From contig CBFFRP010000169.1 of assembly GCA_965644295.1 (NCBI GenBank), positions 1 through 64,000 of the forward strand: a stretch of 64,000 nucleotides of DNA, read 5' to 3'. The notes beneath the pieces are model-generated. The model made no database searches and was not told the DNA's origin. It saw only the letters and a list, made by a program, of their open reading frames with translations. Source of the DNA: Paraphysomonas bandaiensis (taxonomy: Eukaryota > Chrysophyceae). The translations under genes were made by a program, and so were the position numbers. Shown here piece after piece: positions 1 to 9,171 of the stretch. Position 1 is the first letter of the stretch. The number at the start of each line of letters is the position of its first letter.

Positions 1-491
1 TCGTTCGGACCAAAGAAACGAGGGTTTGACTAAATTGGGATAATACAGTGCTATTGGAACAAAGACATTTCTAGGAATTGAAGTTAAAGCAGAAATATAT
101 CATAAAACACAACTCTCACCCTAAAATAGGCACTAGACCACACACCAACAGTTTGAGCTTACTCTCGTCCACATTGAGCTTTCTGATGTTCTCAACATCT
201 CTCCGAGTTAAACATTTGCCATGTTTTTCAAGAGCTTTTATTCGTCTGCGATCCGTAACCACATATTTCTTAATCTGGGAAAAAATTCTGGGGTGCATTT
301 GCACACCGATAACGGTGCTTTATAGATGCCCTGAGTCACTGTGGCAAGTACAGGGGGGCTATGCTTGCTGTGTGAGGACAAGACCCAGCAGCGCAGTATC
401 TATACAGACAATCATCTCGAAGTATTTTGTTTGAATGGTGAGTGTATACCATGGGTATACAGCTGTAGGGAATATACAGCAGTCCCCCGTG
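1..491. other. Unassigned sequence at window start
   Basis: I see no supported gene. Short open frames exist on both strands but none has a recognisable motif or a clear splice partner. Positions 444-460 hold the near-palindrome GTATACCATGGGTATAC followed by AGCTGTA, which resembles the palindrome/TACAGCAG motif found in several divergent promoters further on. Confidence 0.4.
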
Positions 492-608
492 GAGACGTTT
501 TTCGACAGAGCGGACCAGTCTGGTCCCACTTCATTTTTTTGTACTGTGTTTTTTCGTATGGAATATGAGTGTAGAGCTTTGAAATTGTGGTCAAAATGAC
601 CACAATTT
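492..608 (+). repeat. Left half of a TIR miniature element
   Basis: The sequence starts with GAGACGTTTTTCGACAGAGC and matches the left part of the complete element at 8984-9171 over about 115 bp. It ends in a perfect 27-bp inverted repeat at 582-608 (two 12-bp arms, AAATTGTGGTCA, around AAA). The right terminal inverted repeat is absent, so this is a truncated copy. Open frames crossing it have no coding meaning. Confidence 0.7.
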
Positions 609-846
609 CTATTAAGGAGCCAGGCGCCATATCCATATAGATAGAGAATAAAAAGTGTGTATCATTGTAGTGTAGACCCATATTGTTGAGCTTGATGGAA
701 GAAACTCCGGCAAGAAGACTCGCCTTGCTGCCGGAGACCATCTCCCAGTCGGAGATGGTGACTGTATCATTTAACACCCCACAGTTCGAGCAACAGATAA
801 CGTCGATTACTACAAGTCAACTTTGCCACTTTGTGCTTTGGTAGAT

Positions 847-2227
847 ATGAATGAACACTTGAAAACGACTGCTACTGATGACACGAGCATTCGTATCCTG
901 GAGAATTTGAGGAGCCTGGACATGGGAAATGTCGATCCGATACCATCACTGCTTTTATCAAAGGGACTGTAAAGAGGGCAAGAAATAATGGAAAGTGTTT
1001 TGTCAATGTCGCTGATGTTGTCAACGAACTTCCACAAAAATCCCCTGTAGGGTATCATGTTCAAGAGATGTTCTATCTCGACACAAAAAGTCTGTCAGAG
1101 TACCGTCCGCCATCAAAGGGATCAGCGACATAATTGGGTATAAGTTCTTGCCTTCAGCGGTTGTTTTGCAGGAAGTACCACCCTTGGGAAAAGGAGTTAT
1201 ATTGCCTCACACAGTAAGTGTAATAATCTGCTGTTTAATAATTCTTTTCAACACTAATACTGCCGTCTGATAATGCTGATTTTTTTAGTAGGATCTTGTA
1301 AGTAAGCGTAGAGGTGCGATGTCTCTAGTGCCAACCGGGGCACATATTGTTGAGTCATCAGTGCAGTCTGTTGAAGCAATTAGTCGACAACTATTACCGA
1401 AGCCGACTCACGAAACAAGGCTCAAAATTAAGAGAGCGGTTCAACAGAGAAAGCTTGACGCAAAGACGAAGAGATTAATGAAAGATCGAATGGAGTGTGA
1501 TAGAATAGAGTCCGTATTAAGCCAGTACAAACCTACTATTCCCTCAGCACGGTCGACATGCTCTTCCTCAACGCCAGCTACTGTGGAAACTCATTCCACG
1601 ACTCGCAAATTTCCGACACCTGTAGTCCGAATTCTAGATCTGCTTGATTCTGGCATGAAATCTCATCCCTCGAACATACTGCTAGGTGGGAAAATGGATA
1701 TATCACAGAAAGAGATAAGCATCAGAATATCTTCCTTACAGGAATTACCCCAAATGGATGTTCAAGGGAACGTTGTCTCGAAAGTTAGTTGCTCTTCAAT
1801 CAATGCCGTGACGATTTCAGTGGGAATAAGGTTGCACAAAGTAAATGACATGGTGATCAGTGCAGCCCATCTCCACGAGGGTGTGGTTGAATTTCTACAT
1901 AGGACATTTTCCTGTGAAAACGATTTTCTCATTTGTCATTTCACCATGGGACCTCGGAAAGTATTTCCCCTCAGTCCAGGATATGCCCGTCGACTAAACA
2001 AGGAAAACGTAGTGGAATCATTTACTGATGAAATCAAAGACTGGTTGACATTACAGTACGATATGCGTGATAAAAGACAGGCTCCTACAATCCGACGGTA
2101 CATGAAATTACACTTTGTAGAGCCTTGGAAATGGCTTACTGTTGGTCAGATTTCCTCTTGGATTAGCATGAAAACGAGAGAGAAAAATAACGTCCTTTCA
2201 GTCCTTCCCTCTCCAGAAATCGTATGA
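847..2227 (+). pseudogene. Frameshifted gene of unknown family
   Basis: The product family is not recognised. A coherent reading runs from ATG 847 (MNEHLKTTATDD...), changes frame near 961-972, changes frame again near 1110-1130, then enters an intron at 1214-1291 (GTAAGT...TTTTTTAGTAG). The open exon from 1292 continues for about 310 codons to the stop at 2227. Joining the intron keeps the frame (…LPHT then DLVSKRRGAM…), so the ATG at 1319 is probably internal. The last exon is basic near its start (KIKRAVQQRKLDAKTKR) and has no obvious domain or membrane segment. Two frameshifts suggest a decayed gene; unrecognised introns or assembly errors are alternatives. A Copia element sits about 55 bp after the stop. 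Confidence 0.5.
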
Positions 2228-2281
2228 TAATTGTAACACATTTATGAATGATAATAACTTTAAGTAGTACAAAACAAAAAA

Positions 2282-2588
2282 TATTGAACTACAACCAACT
2301 CCTACGTGCGTACTTGAAGTTTGGTAAAGTCAATCGCTAGTAGTTATCCTGTATTCTATGTAGCAATGAAATACAGAATATACATGACTACAGTATAGGA
2401 GTAGCTATTACAAGTATACAAAGAAACTGAAAATATAGTAGCTGTTAAAGATATGATTTGTAGAACAGAATGTTGATGTTGGTAAATGACGTGGTTCCTA
2501 ACTCACAGGGCTACAACATCATAAACTTACTATATCTCCTATAATATCAATCAGTCAATATTGCACTAACTAAAAGCGTAAATTAATA
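2282..2588 (+). repeat. 5' LTR of the Copia element
   Basis: It starts TATTGAACTAC and ends AAATTAATA. The ends form a short imperfect inverted repeat (TATT/AATA) instead of the usual TG...CA. It matches 7154-7460 with no difference I can see. The last base is also the A of the gag-pol ATG. Confidence 0.92.
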
Positions 2589-5500
2589 TGGCAGCGGATG
2601 GAAATTTCACGAATGTCGCCTCAGGCTCAAAGGTACCTCCCTTCGAGGAACTGAACTTCAAGAAATTCAAGAAGTTCTTCACCTCATTCCTCATGAGACA
2701 CAATCGAGCTCATCTTGTCCTCTCAAAGGATAAACCAAGGCACATTCATGATCTAGACTCTACAGTCCCAGCGGGAGCTCATATGACTGATGCACAGAAG
2801 AAGCGACTACGCAAAGCGAAGAAACTCTGGAACACCCGGAACGAGACCGCGTACTCCTTCCTGATGGAAGTGTGCAATGCTCACCCAAAAGCAGGCACAA
2901 CAGCGGCTCTCTACGAAGGAAGTACAGCAAAAGGGTTACTACAGGCACTGGAAGAGAGATTTCTCAACGTTGAAAAGAATACAGTACAGGCAGAGGTCAC
3001 AAAGTTCAATTCAATGAAGATTACCTCAAGTCAGTCAGGAGCAGAGTTCGTCGACAGCGTTGAAGCCCAGGCCAAGATTCTCGAGAATCTAGGTCGTGAA
3101 GTCACGGAAGACGACAAGCTCACTCGACTAAAGGAAGGTCTCACAGACAAGAGATATTCCCAACTAGCACACAGCCTGTATACAGCAAACGATGTGACAT
3201 ACGCAAGAGCAAGCAGCCTAATCAAAGGGTATGAAAACACATCATTCGGCAAGCATGCGTTGCAAAATTCAGGGGAAGACAGTGTCAATCAAGCAGTGGA
3301 TGACAGTAAATGGAAAGAGCACAAGAGAAAGGGCAGATGCAATAAGTGCAAGAAACTTGGCCACTTTGCTAGGGAGTGCAAGACTCCAGAGCATGTCATA
3401 AAGAGGATGAAGGGGACAAGATCACAGAGAAAAGATAGAGATCACAGAAACAGGGGTGATAACAAAACAAAGCTACCTGTGTGTGAGATATGTGACATCC
3501 CAGGCCATCAGACTAAAGACTGCTTCCACTTGAAGACTGCTAAAGCTGCAGTGGTCAGTTCTAAACGGGGGCGAGACTCTAGAAGGGAAACGGCACCCTA
3601 CAAGAACAAGAAGAAACCGCGAGTGTCTGTACATGATTCAGAAGATGAAGCGGGATACGAATCGATGATATGTGTGGAAGAAGAGGTGAATCTAGCACAG
3701 AGCATGTCAGATGTTATTTATTTAGACAGCGGGTGCAACAAGATGATCCTTACCTCCAAAAACCACATGACCAACCTTCAGCGCGCTGATAGGCAGATGT
3801 CCACAGCGAACAAAGGTAAACTGTCAATACACAGTGTTGGCGATGTAGGAAGCTTTAAAAAGGTGTACTACGCACCTGAAGCAAGTAAGAACCTCGTAGA
3901 TATGAAGAGCATCACAGATAGGGGTTGTGTTGTGACGTTCGATAATGATGAAGTCGTCATTCGAAATAAGACTACGAACAAGACACTCATTAGACAGAGA
4001 AGTGTTAATGGATTATATCCAGTTCGACTCGAAGACTTACTTCAGCTTGGAGAAGAATCCTCAGCAGCACTTGAGGAGCAGGGGTTTGATGACCAGCGAA
4101 TTCTATGGCACAAAAGACTTGGCCATGTCAACTATGATAAACTGACTGAGTCCGACCGCCGAGGCCTAGTTGATGGAATAAATCTGGACAAGAAATATTT
4201 CAGAAAAAAACACAAAAAAACGATATGCAAATGTAATACCTGCATGCGATCGAAACTCACGAGAAAGAACTTCAGGACTCCACGCCAGTTGATGAACTTA
4301 GACAACAACCCAAAGGAGAGAGGGGTGCTCAGTGCAGATACGATGGAAGTCCTAAACACGCCATCGATGGAAGGCTACAAACATGTGTTACTATTCAAGC
4401 ACAGTGATGCAAAACATGTATGGGCTTATGGGTTGAAAAACAAGACTGGGAGTGAAGTGTTAAAGTGTATGAAGGACATGGTAGAGACCCAACTTGTCAA
4501 AGAAGGATTGCAACTACGACGATATCATGCAGATGGCGCAGGAGAACTAGTAGGGCAACATGTCAGGCAGTACTTACGTGAAACCACCAGCACAAGGACT
4601 GTACAGGTTACTTGGACTCCACGTGACACACCCGAAATGAATTCGCTATCGGAACGCACTAATCGTACAGTGAAGGAGATGGCCCTTGCTATATTGCTCG
4701 ATAGTGGCATGCCATCAGTATTTTGGTTCAAAGCAGTCTTGCATGCTGTATATCTGATCAACAGGTTACCTACGAAGACAACGAAAGGATACATCTCACC
4801 TTTTGAGTATATTACTGGAACCGCACCAGATGTGAGTGACTTGAAGATCTGGGGCTGCAAGGCATGGGCTATTGTGCCGAAGGAGCAGCGCCGCAAAGAG
4901 TGGAAAGAAAAGGGAAAACCTGGATACTATATGGGACAATGTCAACAACCTGTTGGACACCAAATATATATTCCAGACCTGAATGCTATTATTGTTGCAG
5001 TCAATGCACAGTTTGATGAGTCAATTCCAGAGCGTTCACAGGAGTATTTCGACGAAATAGATAATCTACAAATCGACACCTCAGAAACAGCAGAGAGTGT
5101 AAATGACTATCAGTACCTGGTGGGCCTCAGACATCTTGATGGACACCTGTGTTATGTTACCACCAGAGTGATAGAGAGAAGAGGAGTCATTGTTGCATAT
5201 AGGAGATTAGATATGAAAGGAAATACTACCGAGGAGCAAACTCCAATTCATATCAAAGATGTAGTAAAGATGACTCACTCTACAAAGTGTCAGACCGACA
5301 AGTTTAATAGTTTGCGAAATGAGTTGGATCAGACTTGTAATGACAGTGACAATGAACAGAGGACTCCTGACCGCTCAAATCGGGGCGCATCTTCAACAGG
5401 TGGGGCAGATCGAAATCCCAGAACTGAAAAACGACCTCGAAAAAAACGGCACATTGTTAACGTTGGTGTCCTCGGCGATGTCTCATTGTTTCTTGATTCC

Positions 5501-7105
5501 TCCAACAGCACAATTAAAGAGCCACAGACGCTGGCAGAAGCAAAGAAGACTCCACAGAGAACATACTGGATTGAAGCTACCAGGAAGGAGGTGCACAAGC
5601 TTGAACGAAGGACATGCTGGAAGATTGTCCGAAGGCCGAAACACCGAAAAATCATAAAATCTAAATTGGTCTTTAAAGTAAAGCGCGACCATCTTGGAAA
5701 AATTAAGAAGTTCAAAGTTCGACTTGTGGCGAAAGGGTTTACTCAAGAACAAGGAGTCGACTATAATGAGACATTCTCCCCAGTAGCTAAAGGTGTATCA
5801 TTTAGGCTAGCACTAGCACTGGCTCTGCGATACAATCTGCAACTCCGTCAACTCGATGTAGAAACGGCATTTCCGTATGCAGATCTGGACGAAGACGTGT
5901 TTATGTCTCCACCTGCAGGAATAGATATTCCACAAGGCTGTTGTTTGAAGATTCTGAAGAGTTTGTATGGCCTAAAACAAGCGCCTCGAAATTGGCATTC
6001 AATGCTGAAGGACAGTATAAAGGCGATGGGGTATAAACAATGTGTTCTTGACCCATGTTTATTTGTACTCAAGGGTACTGATGATAACCTACATATGATA
6101 CTTGTGTATGTAGATGATATCATTGTGCTCAGCTCTGACAGCCGTCATATTGAAGAAGTCATCAGCGCCTTTAAGACTCAATATGCCATGCAAGATATGG
6201 GGGACCTTAAGCATTATTTAGGTCTTACCATTGAGCGTCATAATGGCCAGATTAAGTTACATCAGTCTGCATATGCTAAAGATGTTGTGGCCAGATTCAA
6301 TCACTTGTTGTCAGAAAAGAAGAGACGGTGCAAGGCAACCACACCTCTACCACCTGGCCTAAAGTTGTCCAAGGATGCAAAAGAGGAAGAAACTCGAAAA
6401 CAGAGAGAATACGTTGATGCATTTCCCTATCAATCTGTTATTGGTGCCTTAATGTATTTGGCAGTGCATACTAGACCAGACATGGCATATACAGTAAATC
6501 TTCTCTCCCGGTTCACCACAAGACCCACGTACGCTGCATGTCAAGCTGCTCTGCATACTTTATTGTATTTAGAAAATACAGTTGATCAAGGTATCATATT
6601 TCCTAATTTCACAGATGAAGACCCTCTATGTGTGTACTCTGATGCAGATTGGGCCGGAGATCTGGATACATGCAGATCCACTACAGGGTATATCGTATAT
6701 CTGTGGGGTGCTCCAATTGCATGGCAGTCCAGACTGCAGCCAACAGTGGCTACGTCGACTATGGAAGCTGAATATATGGCTGCATATGCTGCAATTCAGG
6801 AGATTGTATGGATACGAGGGGTGATGACAGAGCTCGGAATTCGTGGATTTGAGCTCAGTAAGAATGCGTCTCCAACAATCTTGAATATGGACAGCAAGAG
6901 TGCGATTGATCTAGCTCAGAACCCGGTAAATCATAAACGTTCCAAGCATATTCGGATCAAGTATCATTGGATTCGAGAGCAAGTGGGAGGCTGTATCGTC
7001 AGGCTGAATCATGTGCCAACGGCAGAGATGACAGCAGACGTGATGACTAAAGCCTTGTCCGAGAAGCTGCACTATCAGCATGTGCACACTATGGTATCGC
7101 ACTAA
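2588..7105 (+). CDS. Copia gag-pol polyprotein, 1505 aa
   Basis: This single frame encodes all proteins for retrotransposition. Gag occupies about residues 1-240. Two CCHC zinc knuckles follow at 251 (CNKCKKLGHFAREC) and 299 (CEICDIPGHQTKDC). The aspartic protease has DSG at 380. An HHCC-type pre-integrase region (HKRLGHVN...CNTC) precedes an integrase core with its DDE triad near D584 (SADTMEV), D649 (HADGAGE) and E689 (SLSERTNRT). Reverse transcriptase has YVDD at 1174. RNase H has the acidic residues DADWAGD at 1352 and MEAEY at 1393. All catalytic residues are present and there is no stop or frameshift. There is no gag/pol frame change, so Gag excess must come from processing or another mechanism. 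The ATG overlaps the LTR end. Confidence 0.96.
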   Translation: MAADGNFTNVASGSKVPPFEELNFKKFKKFFTSFLMRHNRAHLVLSKDKPRHIHDLDSTVPAGAHMTDAQKKRLRKAKKLWNTRNETAYSFLMEVCNAHPKAGTTAALYEGSTAKGLLQALEERFLNVEKNTVQAEVTKFNSMKITSSQSGAEFVDSVEAQAKILENLGREVTEDDKLTRLKEGLTDKRYSQLAHSLYTANDVTYARASSLIKGYENTSFGKHALQNSGEDSVNQAVDDSKWKEHKRKGRCNKCKKLGHFARECKTPEHVIKRMKGTRSQRKDRDHRNRGDNKTKLPVCEICDIPGHQTKDCFHLKTAKAAVVSSKRGRDSRRETAPYKNKKKPRVSVHDSEDEAGYESMICVEEEVNLAQSMSDVIYLDSGCNKMILTSKNHMTNLQRADRQMSTANKGKLSIHSVGDVGSFKKVYYAPEASKNLVDMKSITDRGCVVTFDNDEVVIRNKTTNKTLIRQRSVNGLYPVRLEDLLQLGEESSAALEEQGFDDQRILWHKRLGHVNYDKLTESDRRGLVDGINLDKKYFRKKHKKTICKCNTCMRSKLTRKNFRTPRQLMNLDNNPKERGVLSADTMEVLNTPSMEGYKHVLLFKHSDAKHVWAYGLKNKTGSEVLKCMKDMVETQLVKEGLQLRRYHADGAGELVGQHVRQYLRETTSTRTVQVTWTPRDTPEMNSLSERTNRTVKEMALAILLDSGMPSVFWFKAVLHAVYLINRLPTKTTKGYISPFEYITGTAPDVSDLKIWGCKAWAIVPKEQRRKEWKEKGKPGYYMGQCQQPVGHQIYIPDLNAIIVAVNAQFDESIPERSQEYFDEIDNLQIDTSETAESVNDYQYLVGLRHLDGHLCYVTTRVIERRGVIVAYRRLDMKGNTTEEQTPIHIKDVVKMTHSTKCQTDKFNSLRNELDQTCNDSDNEQRTPDRSNRGASSTGGADRNPRTEKRPRKKRHIVNVGVLGDVSLFLDSSNSTIKEPQTLAEAKKTPQRTYWIEATRKEVHKLERRTCWKIVRRPKHRKIIKSKLVFKVKRDHLGKIKKFKVRLVAKGFTQEQGVDYNETFSPVAKGVSFRLALALALRYNLQLRQLDVETAFPYADLDEDVFMSPPAGIDIPQGCCLKILKSLYGLKQAPRNWHSMLKDSIKAMGYKQCVLDPCLFVLKGTDDNLHMILVYVDDIIVLSSDSRHIEEVISAFKTQYAMQDMGDLKHYLGLTIERHNGQIKLHQSAYAKDVVARFNHLLSEKKRRCKATTPLPPGLKLSKDAKEEETRKQREYVDAFPYQSVIGALMYLAVHTRPDMAYTVNLLSRFTTRPTYAACQAALHTLLYLENTVDQGIIFPNFTDEDPLCVYSDADWAGDLDTCRSTTGYIVYLWGAPIAWQSRLQPTVATSTMEAEYMAAYAAIQEIVWIRGVMTELGIRGFELSKNASPTILNMDSKSAIDLAQNPVNHKRSKHIRIKYHWIREQVGGCIVRLNHVPTAEMTADVMTKALSEKLHYQHVHTMVSH
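2589..2600 (+). other. Candidate tRNA primer-binding site inside the start codons
   Basis: TGGCAGCGGATG begins one base after the 5' LTR. A primer-binding site normally starts with TGG, complementary to a tRNA CCA end, directly after the LTR. Here that sequence is also codons 1-5 (Met-Ala-Ala-Asp-Gly). The donor tRNA is not identified. Confidence 0.5.
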
Positions 7106-7153
7106 GTAGACTTGCTCATCACAGTATATTCTGATATGTTCATTGAGTGGGAG

Positions 7154-7460
7154 TATTGAACTACAACCAACTCCTACGTGCGTACTTGAAGTTTGGTAAA
7201 GTCAATCGCTAGTAGTTATCCTGTATTCTATGTAGCAATGAAATACAGAATATACATGACTACAGTATAGGAGTAGCTATTACAAGTATACAAAGAAACT
7301 GAAAATATAGTAGCTGTTAAAGATATGATTTGTAGAACAGAATGTTGATGTTGGTAAATGACGTGGTTCCTAACTCACAGGGCTACAACATCATAAACTT
7401 ACTATATCTCCTATAATATCAATCAGTCAATATTGCACTAACTAAAAGCGTAAATTAATA
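7154..7460 (+). repeat. 3' LTR of the Copia element
   Basis: Direct repeat of 2282-2588, preceded by the purine tract GAGTGGGAG (7145-7153) and followed by an A-run. It should supply the 3' end processing of the element transcript. Confidence 0.92.
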
Positions 7461-7839
7461 AAAAAAGGTATCTGGTACAATCAAATCTAAGAAGTAAAAA
7501 CAATAATATATAAATATACTCTTAACAAACATTAAGATAAATATGTTAACATTCAATAAAGAACAGCGTCATCCATTTGTTTCACCTTATTATTAAGTCC
7601 TTGTAGCAGGGCTAGGGAACAATATATTGCAATACTGTTGTTAAATAGGGTTGTATTGACGGAGTATCCGTACATATGAGTATCACTATTCAGTAAGTAA
7701 ACACATCAGTAGATTCCAGTTTTAGTATTAGTCATTAAAATCACATGATATCCAAAACCACTGTATTGGAAGTACATACTACAAGACTCGTGCACCTGTA
7801 CTTAGATATTTCAATCTTTCATTTCTTAATTTTTTTAGC
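7461..7839. other. AT-rich intergenic sequence
   Basis: I see no gene or repeat here apart from AT-rich stretches. Confidence 0.4.
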
Positions 7840-8200
7840 TCACTGAAGAAATTTTTCCGCATAGCCAACCTCAGCTTCATCATCATCTGTACTGTTACAT
7901 TCGCTGTCTGTACGGAGATATATTCTAACAGCATCTTTCCCAGATCTTGTCAACTCAAATTATTCGCTTGCTTGGATTTTTTCAAATTCCATTCTCAGAA
8001 TTCGGATCACTAGCAATGGAACTGTTTTCTTTAAAGCAGGTTTGGGATACCTAACCCCGAAGTCCATCAACAAGCCGCCAAAAATGTTCCGGTCTTCATA
8101 AATATTCACTTGACTAGAGTCTCCTGTTTGAAGTAGCTTAGAAACGCTTTCAAACTTTCTCAGGTCGTCTACAAGCAAAGATCTGGGGGCTTGTGGGGTG
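7840..8200 (-). pseudogene. hAT-type transposase C-terminal remnant
   Basis: Read on the minus strand, residues such as LRKFESVSKLLQ, an aspartate/leucine-rich stretch (FGGLLMDFGVRYP) and FEKIQ are followed, after one in-frame TAA near 7960, by LTRSGKDAV and an acidic tail ending DDDEAEVGYAEKFLQ. This order (K-LQ, FDxLIxxxP, FExxVxKxQ, LT, acidic patch, FAEK) is how I remember the C-terminal dimerisation end of stramenopile hAT transposases. The stop and the lack of upstream catalytic exons mark it as a fossil. A similar remnant lies at 30889-31250. Confidence 0.5.
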
Positions 8201-8660
8201 GTCCATAGCGGTGCCTATGGTATAACAGAAAATAAAATAGGGGTACTTAATATTAAAATGTATTAAATCACATATATATATGGCAATGTAACGTTATAGA
8301 AAAAATATATTAGACACATGGTTTATAATGTACCGGAAGTCTTCTTTGCACTCTGGGGGTGATCTATGGGCGTCTGGGGTGGCACGTGTCGGTGCATGTG
8401 ATAGCGGTACAATTAGAAGGAAAATATGTTTAAGACGTATATAAATGCTAAATTACGGCTTCATTAACAATGTATATATAGTCTACAATGTATCTGTCGT
8501 GTTGGTCACCCTCTGAGGGTCGTCCAACGCTCCTGGCGGTTGCAATCTATAGGAGGCCGACATCTGTATTGTTATGACATATTACAAGAAAATCTTTCGA
8601 TAAAATCATCTCTTTCTTAGATCATACGCTGCCATAGTAAATATACTTATGATGCATGCA
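8201..8660. repeat. Diverged tandem-like units
   Basis: Blocks resembling 'CTCTGGGGGTGATCTATGGGCG...GGTGCATGTGATAGCGGTAC' recur in degenerate form near 8189, 8350 and 8508, spaced about 158 bp, with AT-rich filler between. Similarity is low and was judged by eye. Confidence 0.3.
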
Positions 8661-8768
8661 CTTTAATGTCTCTGAAGGTGGTACATGCTGTCGAGCTGCC
8701 TGTAAGTGACTGTATCTTCTACATACATACACACATATTCAGAGTCTCATGTGCTGTTCCACTGTATT

Positions 8769-8791
8769 GTATACCGGTATACAGCAGTATA
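8769..8791. promoter_or_regulatory. GTATACCGGTATAC palindrome plus TACAGCAGTATA
   Basis: A perfect 14-bp palindrome at 8769-8782 overlaps TACAGCAGTATA at 8780-8791. The same pair of motifs occurs in several divergent promoters in this window. No intact gene lies close by, so this copy may serve a lost gene or be a by-product of repeats. Confidence 0.4.
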
Positions 8792-8863
8792 CTCATACAT
8801 AAAAGTGGTGGTGATGGTGAGTGTGAGTTTGGGTGTGGGATGATGAGTGCCTGTTTTTTAGGA

Positions 8864-8926
8864 CGAGTGGGACCATCTACGGTCCTACAAGTGGAGGGTT
8901 GGTCCACTTTGTCGAAAAACGTCTCC
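8864..8926 (-). repeat. Right end of a TIR miniature element
   Basis: About 63 bp match the right end of the complete copy at 8984-9171 (CGAGTGGGACCA...GTGGAGGGTTGGTCCACTTTG...ACGTCTC). It stops at the terminal GTCTC and has no recognisable left end, so it is a fragment. Confidence 0.65.
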
Positions 8927-8983
8927 GTGTGTATTGGATCTTGTCATGCGGCATGGTGGTGTGATCAGTTGTATTATTACCAT

Positions 8984-9171
8984 GGAGACTTTTTTCGACA
9001 AAGCGGACCAGTCTGGTCCCACTTTATTTTTTTGTATTGCGTTTTTTCGTATGGAACATGAGTGTAGAGCTTTGAAATTGTAGTCAAAATGAGTACAATT
9101 TTTTTATTTCGAGTGGGACCAAATACAGTCCGACAAGTGGAGGGCTGGTCCACTTTGTCAAAAAACGTCTC
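8984..9171 (+). mobile_element. Complete miniature inverted-repeat element, ~188 bp
   Basis: The left end GGAGACTTTTTTCGACAAAG and the reverse complement of the right end (GGAGACGTTTTTTGACAAAG) form terminal inverted repeats of about 28 bp including GGACCAG. If the ends are set at GAGAC/GTCTC, CATG flanks both sides as a possible 4-bp target duplication. An internal imperfect palindrome lies at 9075-9101. It encodes nothing; partial relatives lie at 492-608 and 8864-8926. Confidence 0.7.

Larger units (their letters stand above)
2277..7466 (+). mobile_element. Intact Copia (Ty1/copia) LTR retrotransposon
   Basis: The element has two direct LTRs of about 307 bp (2282-2588 and 7154-7460) that look identical base for base, flanking one uninterrupted gag-pol frame. 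Five A residues lie on each side (2277-2281 and 7461-7465), consistent with a 5-bp target duplication in an A-run. The purine stretch GAGTGGGAG at 7145-7153 directly precedes the 3' LTR and fits a polypurine tract. Integrase precedes reverse transcriptase, the Copia order. Identical LTRs and an open frame imply very recent insertion and possible activity. Confidence 0.93.

Noticed and set aside
341-568. Frame ending FRQSGPVWSHFIFLYCVFSYG, also at 8977-9061
   Set aside because: The shared peptide is the translated left end of the TIR miniature element, not a conserved protein.
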